From Oceanicaulis sp. HLUCCA04 (lineage in GTDB: Bacteria > Pseudomonadota > Alphaproteobacteria > Caulobacterales > Maricaulaceae): DNA of 64,000 nucleotides. The stretch covers positions 1-64,000 of the forward strand of contig LJSH01000003.1 of NCBI GenBank assembly GCA_001314625.1, read 5' to 3'. Both the position numbers and the translations under genes were made by a program. Positions within the stretch are counted from its first letter, which is position 1. Each line of letters opens with the position of its first letter. This document shows positions 16,301 through 22,941 of the stretch, piece by piece. The notes below the pieces were generated by a model, which was given only the letters and a program-made list of their open reading frames with translations, was not told the origin of the DNA and did not search any database.

Positions 16301-17459
16301 CTGGACCAGTCAGGGTCAGCCGGCCGCCACTGAAGCTGAACCGGTCATCGGCGCCGTTCGCCTGGAGTGATCCGGTGAAATCTCCTCCGGCGATGGAGAT
16401 GTCCGCCGCGCCATTGACGACAATGTCGGCTATTACCTGGCCGCCGGAGGACTCAAGCTCCAGATCGCCGTCGACAAGGATATCGCCCGTGATCGCCCCG
16501 CCATCGTTTTCGATATACGTGTCGCCCACGGTGGAGACGGCGAAACCGGTGCGCGACCGGATGACGGCGCTGGACCCGAGATTGCGAATTTCGTGGCGAA
16601 GCCCGCCCAGTGAGGGCGTGACGGCGGGCGCGTACCCGATCCGGATGGCGTCGGCGGTTCTGAAGACGCTCTCGAACGGATCGAAGGCCCCGTCTCCCGA
16701 CGCTTCGATATGGCCGGGATTGGTCAGCACGACCGGCCGATCCCGGAAGGATCCCGCTGAGCTTTCGTAGGTGATGTCGACCGCGCTGGAACCGTTCCCG
16801 CTGGTTCTGATCGACCGGACATCCTCGATGAAAATCGACGGATTCCGGTCCGGGAAGGCGCGCGGCGTCAGGCGCAGCTGCAGGGCGGAGGCGAAATCGC
16901 CGGTCGTGGCCACGCGTGGCTGCACGAACGAGGCGTATCCGAAGAGGAAGATCGCGTTGGAATAATCGCCGGTCGTGCTGATCGTTCCCGGCCGCAACAG
17001 CAAGGACGGACCGGAACCTGAATTGATCGCTACAAGCTCCGGGGTGAAATCAAAGTCGAATCGGTCATATCGGTTGAACAGGGGGTCGCCGAGAGCACCC
17101 TCGACGCCCTCGATCAGGAGGCCATGCGCCCAATCGCCCGAAGTGCTCAGCGCACCGGTCATGCGGACGCGATCGAGATGCTGGTTCAGCGAATCGCGCA
17201 AGCTGAGAGGGCCGAATACGCCCAGCGCGACGTCGCCATCCTGCGATGTCGTGACATCGGACGAAAAATCCCCGCCGCCGTTCTGGTCCAGAACTTCGCC
17301 GGTGAAGACCTGAGATTGGGCGGGCGCGGCCGCAGCCATCAAGGCGCCCAGAGCGGCCGCCTCCGCCAGACGTGAGCGAAGTGCGCGCGCCCTGATGCCT
17401 GATGATTGCTTTTTGACGACCGACACTTCATTCCCCCACCCCGCAAAACCAGACGTCAT
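10302..17459 (-). CDS. giant type V autotransporter (adhesin-like, about 2385 residues)
   Basis: The protein has three parts. The N-terminus is an extended, basic signal region (VVKKQSSGIRARALRSRLAE, then AAALGALMAAAAPAQS). The passenger of about 2000 residues is rich in Gly, Ser, Asp and Asn and made of beta-helix repeats, including STSGDWAHGLLIEG-type repeats near the N-terminus and a ladder of about 22-residue VGGDLT..TLTL repeats around residues 860-1010. The C-terminal beta-barrel starts near SGVWGDGVMLDGRY and ends in the outer-membrane Phe (GGLTARLTF). Three Cys pairs occur in the passenger. The ATG at 17459 has no obvious ribosome site; the GTG at 17426 behind GGGGGAA is a good alternative. 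It lies 83 bp downstream of a LuxR-type regulator on the same strand. An adhesive or biofilm role is inferred from architecture only. Confidence 0.9.
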   Translation of the reverse strand: MTSGFAGWGNEVSVVKKQSSGIRARALRSRLAEAAALGALMAAAAPAQSQVFTGEVLDQNGGGDFSSDVTTSQDGDVALGVFGPLSLRDSLNQHLDRVRMTGALSTSGDWAHGLLIEGVEGALGDPLFNRYDRFDFDFTPELVAINSGSGPSLLLRPGTISTTGDYSNAIFLFGYASFVQPRVATTGDFASALQLRLTPRAFPDRNPSIFIEDVRSIRTSGNGSSAVDITYESSAGSFRDRPVVLTNPGHIEASGDGAFDPFESVFRTADAIRIGYAPAVTPSLGGLRHEIRNLGSSAVIRSRTGFAVSTVGDTYIENDGGAITGDILVDGDLELESSGGQVIADIVVNGAADISIAGGDFTGSLQANGADDRFSFSGGRLTLTGPGLAGIERRIVGGLSELYGSDGGDWLVRGGSNVTISGHYTGVFEVEDFASDLVATVVTVAQDGSAGGLSIGLGRQWVKVYGILGGGAAGLIDFGDGADRLEVSTTGSVIADVTMGAGDDVVIMDAQAGMRRPVGGGSLQATLDGGDGHDTLIFASEAQARPVLLATLDGLGGMTFSGYDYEATGFETLGLRRVNLSLGGVLSANLTVFNDPQICTPVSPCLPDAAIASSLSLDALSSWSARLDLQGVTTVLTTAINDAHPQGDLRLGARAGFTVAGPSGGNSGGVLNLARLTVEDRAELTVRGVLQADDVVVSGQCSNFNTAQTFCSQITVDNALDAAAPGDPLETRGHFRAMTLTLDDGAGFLARPNGGFGSYRPDDPGADPGPSVDIARISLSGRSWLRGVTVGGLDQVDVSGGSFFELTGALSVDQSLRVDDSVVRAASGAVTGLSDTELLNGAFIDIVRDFTNRSGLHLQSGSSMAVGGGLTARTLTLRDESVITVGGDLTQNTLTLLSGSRASVGANLTAGTFNVLDRSNITVNGDVTTANALVEGDASMSVGGSMVSGALTLLDADLEVGSELTVDSLRLTRSGLTLNGGGLTARQASFIAGGSELTLNGGQANFQALTLAGQPVLNLTNADWTVNGLFSADQALTLVGNDTQARFLGGFAMDGRIDAVLTGAALEFGGTLDASGQAGAFDLRSSGVRFSQADFQAFDLALDQESRVDIGQSIRIANSGWIYNRGVLQGGLIDASATTGMIVNQGGPWSRDVRSNTSLLATDIDLTGAIDPVIRLRAGTFQSLIDLSGSQGADLLLASADGPANAFSYEGHVDLTGAAGVTLRIDADFELDGDRLRLARSGLFAAGASEGTLSWSADTDIRFNEPSGLFDLFAPSPGADSLLRSDSDAYNPNRFTFKNSAGFNSLTVFTRASEFFNDPTLVTIGPASGGFGEANESHRLGDITLINGPRGFGHVITRIINPANTSASMINAVGSADTSFVFRNFGEDDPDAFNLAYRSDFSIFPPGPGAAGWELQSPVLHEISFTNELRTQVRTVNGSIDLRQSASTPRIASTLRFSGHFNTDLNILLGDQNDWIEFDRGLTNADFLNSEVISRAQSISSFHTGIIRTFGGDDNLIVNDAAISGLASNGASPRSGIKLSNVDMGAGDDLFVARMRIITSVAETSGLSRFNEQVVGVGVPDILNMGDGDDHVIFELTQADFRNSNPVLTARNAVLNLGSGNDVLEFRAGASVPELPNSGYGWNIQGMTINPGDGFDILMLGDAPNGGRFDTGTPGQPPEEDRPGFAPDPERMAGGAAYSFLLFDLAVVDGSDWEIRGDWHARPCNWDIRNGGSATFFNDRDGLFSGGPSAGGGEFYCSGNLPANVIVRERSRTTIQSQATGIFSPGITVVLEEDAVLSVVNNVRSLFSSSSGASPAIVNAEPVKAQAAALSEAAVISREAVTNETGSFAADRLWGTGTAASGVAIELDMFGDMTGDPLTTGEALSFDGNMLAGLQNATQATSALTLQQDAGEDAETLSAGRLVLDSLYSQGGIIELGVFSDGSVDQLVITNDMVVDGGQLVLRSADGNAPDQINAVELITVGGDFQGGFDRIRGDGGLAPTLMLGEDGNLLLFVRRTDVPFTNFASTGNQIAAADALERWDSFTRFDDAPEVRDFLRALRRATGPEFEAALQALTAEEHAAVPITLVDQHAGHLGRFIAAAQSGDRRRSGVWGDGVMLDGRYSEGGDAALTYDGHGFAVGYDRTAPSGIRAGLAYSQTQGDYSAGPLRQTGDFNAWTLGAYAGGSGVFGLRWSATIAAGQSEADVSRAYADRTGAFALNSSVQSGMLAVAAEFSRPFDLGNLEIAPVLAADWIQLKVDESREAAETLAAQAAGADVMAFAGVEAGVRARYAVPLGVSEWRLVADADLRARNEIGQTDADRAIWFLADRTRSAFTVNGPARDRLSGAANIEIGVSRERLFVGAYYTGTSGDTAQRHRGGLTARLTF

Positions 17460-17542
17460 TGGTAAACGGGGGGGGATATCGGGCCTAGCGATACAATTTC
17501 ATCAAACCGGGGCTAGGTTGAGTGGCAAGGGGCTGATTTGTG

Positions 17543-18472
17543 TCAATCCGCGTCGGTTGGCGGACGCAGATCGAGAAGGTCTCCGGCGACAGCCAGTGCA
17601 ATGGCTTCGCCGGTTGTCTTGGCATCAAGAGCCAGTCGCGCGGCGCGCAGACGACGATCAACAGAAATGCGCGAAATGCCAAGATGGTCAGAAATCTGGT
17701 CCGTGCGCCAGCCTAGCGCAAGCAAGGACAAGACCTCGCTCTGCTTGCCGGTAAGAAGCGAGGACGCGGCGTCTTCGCGCTCGCGATTGAAGGTCCGCAC
17801 GCAGACCGCAACATTGGTTTCCCGTTCAAGTACCGAGTAAGCGTTCCCGCCGAGCCTGTGGTGTACCAGATGGGCCGCTGCGACGAGCACGTGGTGGTAG
17901 AGCGCGCATGCCCGGCTGAATGCGTCAGTATCCAGGTCGGAAATATACATCAGTGCCGCGTAGCAGGGCTTGGAGTAGCCGGTCGTCGGCAAGGGCACGA
18001 CAAGGTTTGCGCTGAACCCGTGCCTGGCCTTCAGCTCCAGAATATCGCGCGCCTTGGTTTCCAGTGGCGGCATCAGTTCAAAGATGCTGGCGCCAGACAC
18101 GAAGGGTGAGGTGTAGCCCAGCAGAAAGCGCTGGAAGTCATAGTCGTTCTCCGGTCCGTGCTGACTGAACAGCTCTTCAAGCCAGTCGCCCGGACAGGTA
18201 GAATGGTGCATCAGCTTGCTGGGTGCGTGACCGACGGGCACGTTTTCAGCCTCCTGGGCGAAACCGGCCATGTAACTGATATGCGAGAAGCCAGCCTCTA
18301 AAGCACCCTGGTGAAGCGCCTCGAACAGGTCCCCGGTCGAGTTCAGGTCCTGGAACTCCTGCAACATGCCGCGCACCCAGGGCGGCGACGGCGGCAGGCC
18401 TTGAGCGGCGCTGTTACGCCCGCGCAAGCCGGAATGCGGCGCGATGCCGACTGGGGAGTTGGCCTCGGTCAT
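17543..18472 (-). CDS. LuxR-family transcriptional regulator with autoinducer-binding-like domain
   Basis: About 309 residues. Residues 45-235 resemble the autoinducer-binding domain (LFEALHQGALEAGFSHISY, HGFSANLVVPLPTTGY). The C-terminus is a LuxR helix-turn-helix (LTGKQSEVLSLLALGWRTDQ, then ISDHLGISRISVDRRLRAA). The Asp-Pro pair that contacts acyl-homoserine lactones in LuxR/TraR is not evident; the region reads ENDYDFQRF. The ligand may therefore differ. No luxI-type synthase is in the window, so it is a LuxR solo here. The ATG at 18472 was chosen for homology; its ribosome site is weak. It lies directly upstream of the giant autotransporter, making that gene its most likely target. Confidence 0.82.
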   Translation of the reverse strand: MTEANSPVGIAPHSGLRGRNSAAQGLPPSPPWVRGMLQEFQDLNSTGDLFEALHQGALEAGFSHISYMAGFAQEAENVPVGHAPSKLMHHSTCPGDWLEELFSQHGPENDYDFQRFLLGYTSPFVSGASIFELMPPLETKARDILELKARHGFSANLVVPLPTTGYSKPCYAALMYISDLDTDAFSRACALYHHVLVAAAHLVHHRLGGNAYSVLERETNVAVCVRTFNREREDAASSLLTGKQSEVLSLLALGWRTDQISDHLGISRISVDRRLRAARLALDAKTTGEAIALAVAGDLLDLRPPTDAD

Positions 18473-18620
18473 TGAATTGCGGCATCCTGATCGTCGCGAG
18501 TGCGGTAACAGTATAAGCGAGCACAGTTCGCCGCAAGCGGGTTGTAGCAACCTCTCGTGGCAATGTTGGCAAGGTGCTGTCAGACGAACGCGAACGGGTC
18601 TGCGAATTTGCGCTCTTCGA

Positions 18621-18861
18621 GCTCAAGAGGCCAGCAGCTGACGCCACTCGGCGAGGGCCGCGTGGCGGAGGTCCCTGAAGTAGGTCCGACGGTCGAGGGA
18701 TTGGCCGTGGTTGAAATGGTTGTGGACTTCAGGCGTGAGCGGCGCCGGATTTCTGCAGACTTCGCATCACAAGACGCGTGATCTCGGGCGATGTCTTGAA
18801 ATTGCGGAAGGCATTTCTCATCGGGAAACGCTGCAAAGGCGGCGCACGGCAGCTTGAGCGG
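18621..18861 (-). mobile_element. remnant of an internally deleted IS6-like transposase gene (copy 2)
   Basis: Read on the minus strand: MRNAFRNFKTSPEITRLV joined to MRSLQKSGAAHA and a stop. After a one-frame shift the reading continues PEVHNHFNHGQSLDRR, TYFRDLRHAALAEWRQLLAS and a stop. Both transposase ends survive but the catalytic core is gone. The deletion junction and frameshift are the same as in copy 1 at 10033-10271, so one copy derives from the other or both from one deleted element. With the flanking 18473-18620 it makes up most of the non-coding gap before tRNA-Ser. No intact terminal inverted repeats could be defined by eye. Confidence 0.65.
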
Positions 18862-18904
18862 TCTCCATCTGAGGCCGCCGCCCGTGTGCACACCGCAAGG
18901 TGCG

Positions 18905-18994
18905 TGGCGGTGAGGGTGGGATTCGAACCCACGAGACAGTTTCCCGCCTACACGCTTTCCAAGCGTGCGCCTTCGACCACTCGGCCACCTCACC
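18905..18994 (-). tRNA. tRNA-Ser (anticodon GGA)
   Basis: On the minus strand the acceptor strands GGTGAGG and CCTCACC pair, followed by discriminator G and an encoded CCA. The D arm, an anticodon stem CACGC/GCGTG with loop TTGGAAA (anticodon GGA), a long class II variable arm and the T arm GTGGG-TTCGAAT-CCCAC are all present. The 3' end faces the LuxR/autotransporter block. Bases 18995-19185 show no gene. Confidence 0.95.
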
Positions 18995-19185
18995 GCAAGG
19001 CGGCGCAAACTATCCCAGAACCGTGACCAGTCAAGCACTCTGGCAGGGACGTGCTGCGTAACCTGCCCGCGCACCTCTTGAGGGTTGTATGGGCAGGCCC
19101 TATCTGCCTTCCCGCTGTGTAATACACAGTGGGGTGCGCGCCTGGTCTGGCGGGCACTTTACCCTCACTTTTCCGGGAAGCTGCG

Positions 19186-19890
19186 ATGATCGACGTGAAC
19201 CGCATACTCGACGCCCTTCAGAACGACCCCAATGCGCGACGCACCGCCATGGTGGGCGGCGGCGGGCTTGCCGCCGGACTGGGCGCCTCCATGCTGATGG
19301 GCGGCTCTGGCCGCAAACTGCTGGGCAAGGCGGCTAAATATGGAGCGGTCGCCGCCGTCGGCGGGCTGGCCTATCACGCCTGGCAGAAAAGCCGTCAGAA
19401 TGCGGCCCAGCCGGGCGCTGCAGCGCCGGCCACACAGTAACAGCCCGGCAGTGTTCCGGCCATTGATGCCGATTACGAGGCCGCGCCGGCCAATAGCGGC
19501 TTCCTGCCCGCCTCCACCGATACGGATGCCCAGGATGCACTGGCGAGAACGCTTCTGCGGGCGATGATCGCGGCTGCCAAGGCCGACGGCAAGATCGACG
19601 CGGCGGAGAAGGAGCGCATATTTGCGCGCCTGAACACGCTGGACCTTTCGGCTGAGGACAAGGCATTTGTCTTTGACGAGTTGGCGGCACCGCTTGATCT
19701 CAATGCGGTGGTTGCCGGGGCGTCCACTCCTGAAATCGCGGCGGAAATCTATGCCGCCTCTCTGGTGGCCATCGAAAGCGAAACGCCCGCCGAGAAAGCC
19801 TACCTCAACATGCTCGCGGTCCGTCTGGACCTGGAGCCGGGTCTGGTGACCGAAATTCACAAGATGGCCGGTGCCGCCGCGCCGGCCTGA
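19186..19890 (+). pseudogene. DUF533/TerB-like protein gene interrupted by an in-frame stop
   Basis: The first part (19186-19440, 84 codons) begins MIDVNRILDALQNDPNARR and carries the Gly-rich hydrophobic segment and KYGAVAAVGGLAYHAWQKSR, the N-terminal half of DUF533 proteins. It stops at TAA 19438-19440. The same frame continues open with QPGSVPAIDADY, TLLRAMIAAAKADGKID and the TerB-like helical domain to the stop at 19888-19890. Together they give a normal-length protein of about 234 residues. The stop sits in a Gln-rich linker (CAG TAA CAG), as expected if CAA changed to TAA. Either the gene is broken, or a short membrane peptide and a separate domain (ATG 19564, no clear ribosome site) are made. 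A sequencing error is also possible. Confidence 0.8.
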
Positions 19891-19900
19891 CCGTGCCGGA

Positions 19901-20848
19901 TCAGCTTGCCGGAATAACCGCCATGGACGTGATGTAGGCCGCATAGAGGGCGAGAAACGCGGCGCCGTAAATCCGGCCGATCCGGCCATGGCGGAATGCA
20001 GCCCACAAAAGCAAGGCGGTGGCACCCAGCATGATGAGGAGGTCACTGCCGGCCAGGCTGCCCGTGACGCGCATGGGCGTGATTATCGCTGCCACGCCCA
20101 GAATACCCAGAATATTGAAGATGTTGGAGCCGACGATATTGCCAAAGGCAATCTCGCCCTCGCCGCGCCTTACCGCGCTCAAGGTTGCAGCCAGTTCTGG
20201 AAGAGACGTGCCCACCGCAACGATTGTCAGCCCGATTATGGCTTGTGAAACACCCAGGGCGCTGGCCGCAGCAACCGCGCCCTGGACCAGCAGCCAGGCA
20301 CCGCCGATGACACCGGCAAAGCCGCCCGCCAGCATGACAAGGCTGAGCGGGAGCTTGAGAACCGGCGCGGCTACACTATCCGCATTGTCCTGCTTGCCGG
20401 TGTCGGTCCGCCAGGAAATGGCGACATAGGTGACAAGCATCACGGCCAGCAGCGCGCCGGCCCATCGTTCCAGCCCTGTAAACGCGATCAGTCCCGCCCC
20501 CAGCAGAGCCGATAGCGCCAGCGCCGTTCCGTCGCGCCGGAAGGGCGCCGTATTTATGGTGATGGGACGAATAAGCGCGGCAAGGCCCAGTATCAGCAGG
20601 ATATTGGCGATATTCGATCCGATGACATTGCCAACCGCGATATCGGGCGCGCCTTCCAGCGCCGCCGTGACGGAGGTTGTCAATTCTGGCGTGGAGGTGC
20701 CAAACCCTACCACGACAAGCCCGATCAGCAGGGGTGACAGGCCCAGGCGTATGGCCAGGCCGGCTGCACCGCGCACCAGAAACTCCCCGCCCGCCACCAG
20801 CACGATAATTCCGCCACCCATCAAGGCCAGCATCGTCAGTACGCTCAT
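19901..20848 (-). CDS. calcium/sodium antiporter, CaCA family (YrbG-like)
   Basis: A 315-residue inner-membrane protein with two inverted halves. Each half has an alpha-repeat: GFGTSTPEL with GNVIGSNIANI in the first, and AVGTSLPEL with GNIVGSNIFNI in the second. The acidic residue in each (S/T)PEL motif is the conserved ion ligand. About ten hydrophobic helices are visible. It should exchange Ca2+ against Na+ or H+ across the inner membrane. The start at 20848 (MSVLTMLALMGGG) is preceded by GGGGATATCA; an ATG ten codons upstream has no homology. It is convergent with the broken DUF533 gene, with a gap of ten bases, and divergent from msrA. Confidence 0.92.
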   Translation of the reverse strand: MSVLTMLALMGGGIIVLVAGGEFLVRGAAGLAIRLGLSPLLIGLVVVGFGTSTPELTTSVTAALEGAPDIAVGNVIGSNIANILLILGLAALIRPITINTAPFRRDGTALALSALLGAGLIAFTGLERWAGALLAVMLVTYVAISWRTDTGKQDNADSVAAPVLKLPLSLVMLAGGFAGVIGGAWLLVQGAVAAASALGVSQAIIGLTIVAVGTSLPELAATLSAVRRGEGEIAFGNIVGSNIFNILGILGVAAIITPMRVTGSLAGSDLLIMLGATALLLWAAFRHGRIGRIYGAAFLALYAAYITSMAVIPAS

Positions 20849-21051
20849 TGATATCCCCAGTTGTGCATGGCCATCCAAGCGCCAGCTTTGGCGCGGATCA
20901 TCATGCTGGAATCATGGCCGGTTGATGGCAAGAACCGGCGGTGCGTCCCGCATTGCAGCGATATGTGCTAATGGCGCATTCGCGCTAGATGACGCACCGG
21001 CCCGGGCTACCTATGTTGAAGACCGGACATCCGATCCACAGGAGTGCGATA

Positions 21052-21720
21052 ATGCGCCTGCGCAGCGATACACAATGGAAAGCCGAACTTGTTCCGGCCG
21101 ATCAGGCTCTGCCCGGCCGCATTCAGGCTTTGCCCACGGCAACCACGCATTTCGTCAAAGGCGGAATGTTGAAGGCCGGGCCTTCAGCCGGCCAGGAAGT
21201 GGCGATCTTTGCGATGGGCTGCTTCTGGGGCGTGGAGCGCGTGTTCTGGGAATTGCCGGGCGTGGTCAACACAGCGGCAGGCTATGCCGGCGGGATCACG
21301 CCGAACCCCACCTATGAGGAAGTGTGTTCGGGCCGCACCGGCCACACCGAAGTGGTGCGTGTCGTGTACGATCCCAAGCGCATCAGCTTCGAGACGCTTC
21401 TCAAAGTGTTCTGGGAGAGCCATGACCCGACGCAAGGCATGCGTCAGGGCAATGATGTGGGCACGCAATACCGCTCGGCGATCTACTGGACCAGCAAGGA
21501 CCAGAAGGCGGCAGCTGAAAGCTCCGCAAAGGCGTATGAAGCGGCTTTGAAGAGCGCGGGCAAAGGCGCGGTGACGACGGAAATCCGCGAAGCTGGCCCC
21601 TTCTACTACGCTGAGGACTATCACCAGCAATACCTGGCCAAGAATCCGCAAGGCTATTGCGGCATTGGCGGCACAGGCGTGACCTGCCCGATTGGAACCG
21701 GTATCAGTGCAACGGGTTAG
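21052..21720 (+). CDS. msrA: peptide methionine sulfoxide reductase MsrA
   Basis: A 222-residue protein. The catalytic motif [10 protein letters not shown] (Cys57), [21 protein letters not shown] and the [17 protein letters not shown]-terminal region with a resolving Cys are all present. It reduces methionine-S-sulfoxide in proteins with thioredoxin as donor. There is no obvious signal peptide, so it is cytosolic. The start at 21052 has an AGGAG ribosome site; the frame is open upstream from 20989. A hairpin follows immediately after the stop, and a SerB-like phosphatase starts 29 bases downstream. Confidence 0.95.
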   Translation: MRLRSDTQWKAELVPADQALPGRIQALPTATTHFVKGGMLKAGPSAGQEVAIFAMGCFWGVERVFWELPGVVNTAAGYAGGITPNPTYEEVCSGRTGHTEVVRVVYDPKRISFETLLKVFWESHDPTQGMRQGNDVGTQYRSAIYWTSKDQKAAAESSAKAYEAALKSAGKGAVTTEIREAGPFYYAEDYHQQYLAKNPQGYCGIGGTGVTCPIGTGISATG

Positions 21721-21737
21721 TTTCCCTGACGGGAAAC
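21720..21737 (+). terminator. hairpin GTTTCCC-TGAC-GGGAAAC between msrA and the phosphatase gene
   Basis: A perfect 7-bp stem with a four-base loop begins at the last base of the msrA stop codon. No T-run follows, and the next start codon is 12 bases away. It may therefore act as a weak attenuator or an RNA-stability or translation-control hairpin, not as a full terminator. Confidence 0.4.
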
Positions 21738-21749
21738 AGGCGGGGGCCA

Positions 21750-22421
21750 ATGGCACGCATCATCATTTTTGACGTCGATTCCACTTTGCTGAAGGTGGAA
21801 AGCCTCGACTTTGCCGTCGCGCGTGCCCTCAAGGGCCGGCGTGGCGGCAAGGCGCGCGCAGCAGAGCTTGCACAGATTACCGACAAAGGCATGGCTGGCG
21901 CGCTGGATTTCCGCCAGTCGCTGGAAATCCGTGTCGGCATGGCCCGGTTGCAGCGCAGCGATGTCGAGGATGCGGCTGAAGCGTTGAAGACCGAGCTGAT
22001 GCCGGGCATAGCCGACCTTTTGTCCACGCTTCGCACGCGGACAAAAGGTGTGTTTGCAGTGTCTGGGGGATTTGCCGAGCTGGTTTCGCCCGCGCTGGAA
22101 GCTCTGGGCTTCACGCCAGGTGATATCCGCGCCAACCGCTTCGTGTATGACGCGGAGGGAATGGTGACCGATTTCGACCGTGACAATCCGCTTTCGCGCT
22201 CTGGTGGCAAGGGTCCGGTGGCCGCAGCGCTGAAAAGCCTGACCGGCGCAGACCTGGCTGTAATGGTGGGTGATGGCATCACCGATTACGAGGCGTTTGC
22301 CAGCGGCGGCGCCGACGCCTTTATCGGCTTTGGTGGCGCCGTGCGCCGCGAGGCGGTTGCGCAGCGCGCACCGGCCTATGCCGATGATGTGGTCGCGCTG
22401 ACAAAGCTGCTGGGCGTCTAG
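21750..22421 (+). CDS. HAD-family phosphatase, phosphoserine-phosphatase (SerB)-like
   Basis: A 223-residue haloacid-dehalogenase-type phosphatase. Motif I is FDVDSTLLKVES (nucleophile Asp9), motif II is FAVSGGFAEL, a Lys lies in SGGKGPVAAAL, and motif III is MVGDGITDYEA. DVDST and TDKGMAGALDFRQSL are typical of SerB enzymes, which release serine from phosphoserine. The start ATG at 21750 has only a weak GGGGG ribosome site, so it may depend on coupling with msrA. It is convergent with the DUF1330 gene, and the two stop codons share the palindrome CTAG at 22418-22421. Confidence 0.82.
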   Translation: MARIIIFDVDSTLLKVESLDFAVARALKGRRGGKARAAELAQITDKGMAGALDFRQSLEIRVGMARLQRSDVEDAAEALKTELMPGIADLLSTLRTRTKGVFAVSGGFAELVSPALEALGFTPGDIRANRFVYDAEGMVTDFDRDNPLSRSGGKGPVAAALKSLTGADLAVMVGDGITDYEAFASGGADAFIGFGGAVRREAVAQRAPAYADDVVALTKLLGV

Positions 22422-22834
22422 CCGAACATATCGCCCACGGGCAGGGCCGCATGACGTACCAGACGGCTGTCGGCGACAGCCGCCTGGCGGTGCGGCACGG
22501 CGTTTTTCTGGTAGTGCGGGTCGGTCACCATTTCCAGAAACGCATTGGCGCTGGGATAGCGGGCGATAAACCCCATGTCCCAACGCTCGTCAGCCGGTCC
22601 GATCAGCGTCACTTGCGGTGCGCCGCGCCAGATAATCCTGCCGCCCACGCGCTGGAAGACCGGGGCACTTTCGCGCCCATAGGCCTTGTAGGCGTCTTCC
22701 CCGCTGATCTTGCGCTCATCGGGATAGGCGGCGATCTCGCGGAACCTTAGCAGGTTGAGCATCTCGACCGGCTGGGTGCGGTCGAGGCCCTTGAACAGGG
22801 TGAAGGCGTCGCGGGTAGGATCAATATGGGTCAT
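22418..22834 (-). CDS. DUF1330 domain protein (copy 2)
   Basis: A 138-residue cytosolic protein of the dimeric alpha-beta-barrel type. Characteristic segments are PVEMLNLLRFREIAAYPDER, SGEDAYKAYGRESAPVFQRV and YPSANAFLEMVTDPHYQKN. Unlike the DUF1330 protein at 8638 it has no membrane anchor. The function of the family is unknown. The start at 22834 was chosen on homology; no clear ribosome site is visible. It is divergent from the penicillin-acylase-family gene. Its stop overlaps that of the phosphatase gene. Confidence 0.75.
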   Translation of the reverse strand: MTHIDPTRDAFTLFKGLDRTQPVEMLNLLRFREIAAYPDERKISGEDAYKAYGRESAPVFQRVGGRIIWRGAPQVTLIGPADERWDMGFIARYPSANAFLEMVTDPHYQKNAVPHRQAAVADSRLVRHAALPVGDMFG

Positions 22835-22941
22835 GGCATGATGGTGCGATGCAGCGGCGGCGGACGCAAGCGGGCGATTGCGCCCGGCTCGCGCCCGTGC
22901 ACACTGACACATCAATAAACCAAACGGGGAGGGGCGCAGTC

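Noticed and set aside
14420-17300. Repeats in the autotransporter gene as a CRISPR array
   Set aside because: The repeat units encode protein in one continuous frame, are not identical and have no unique spacers of fixed length.
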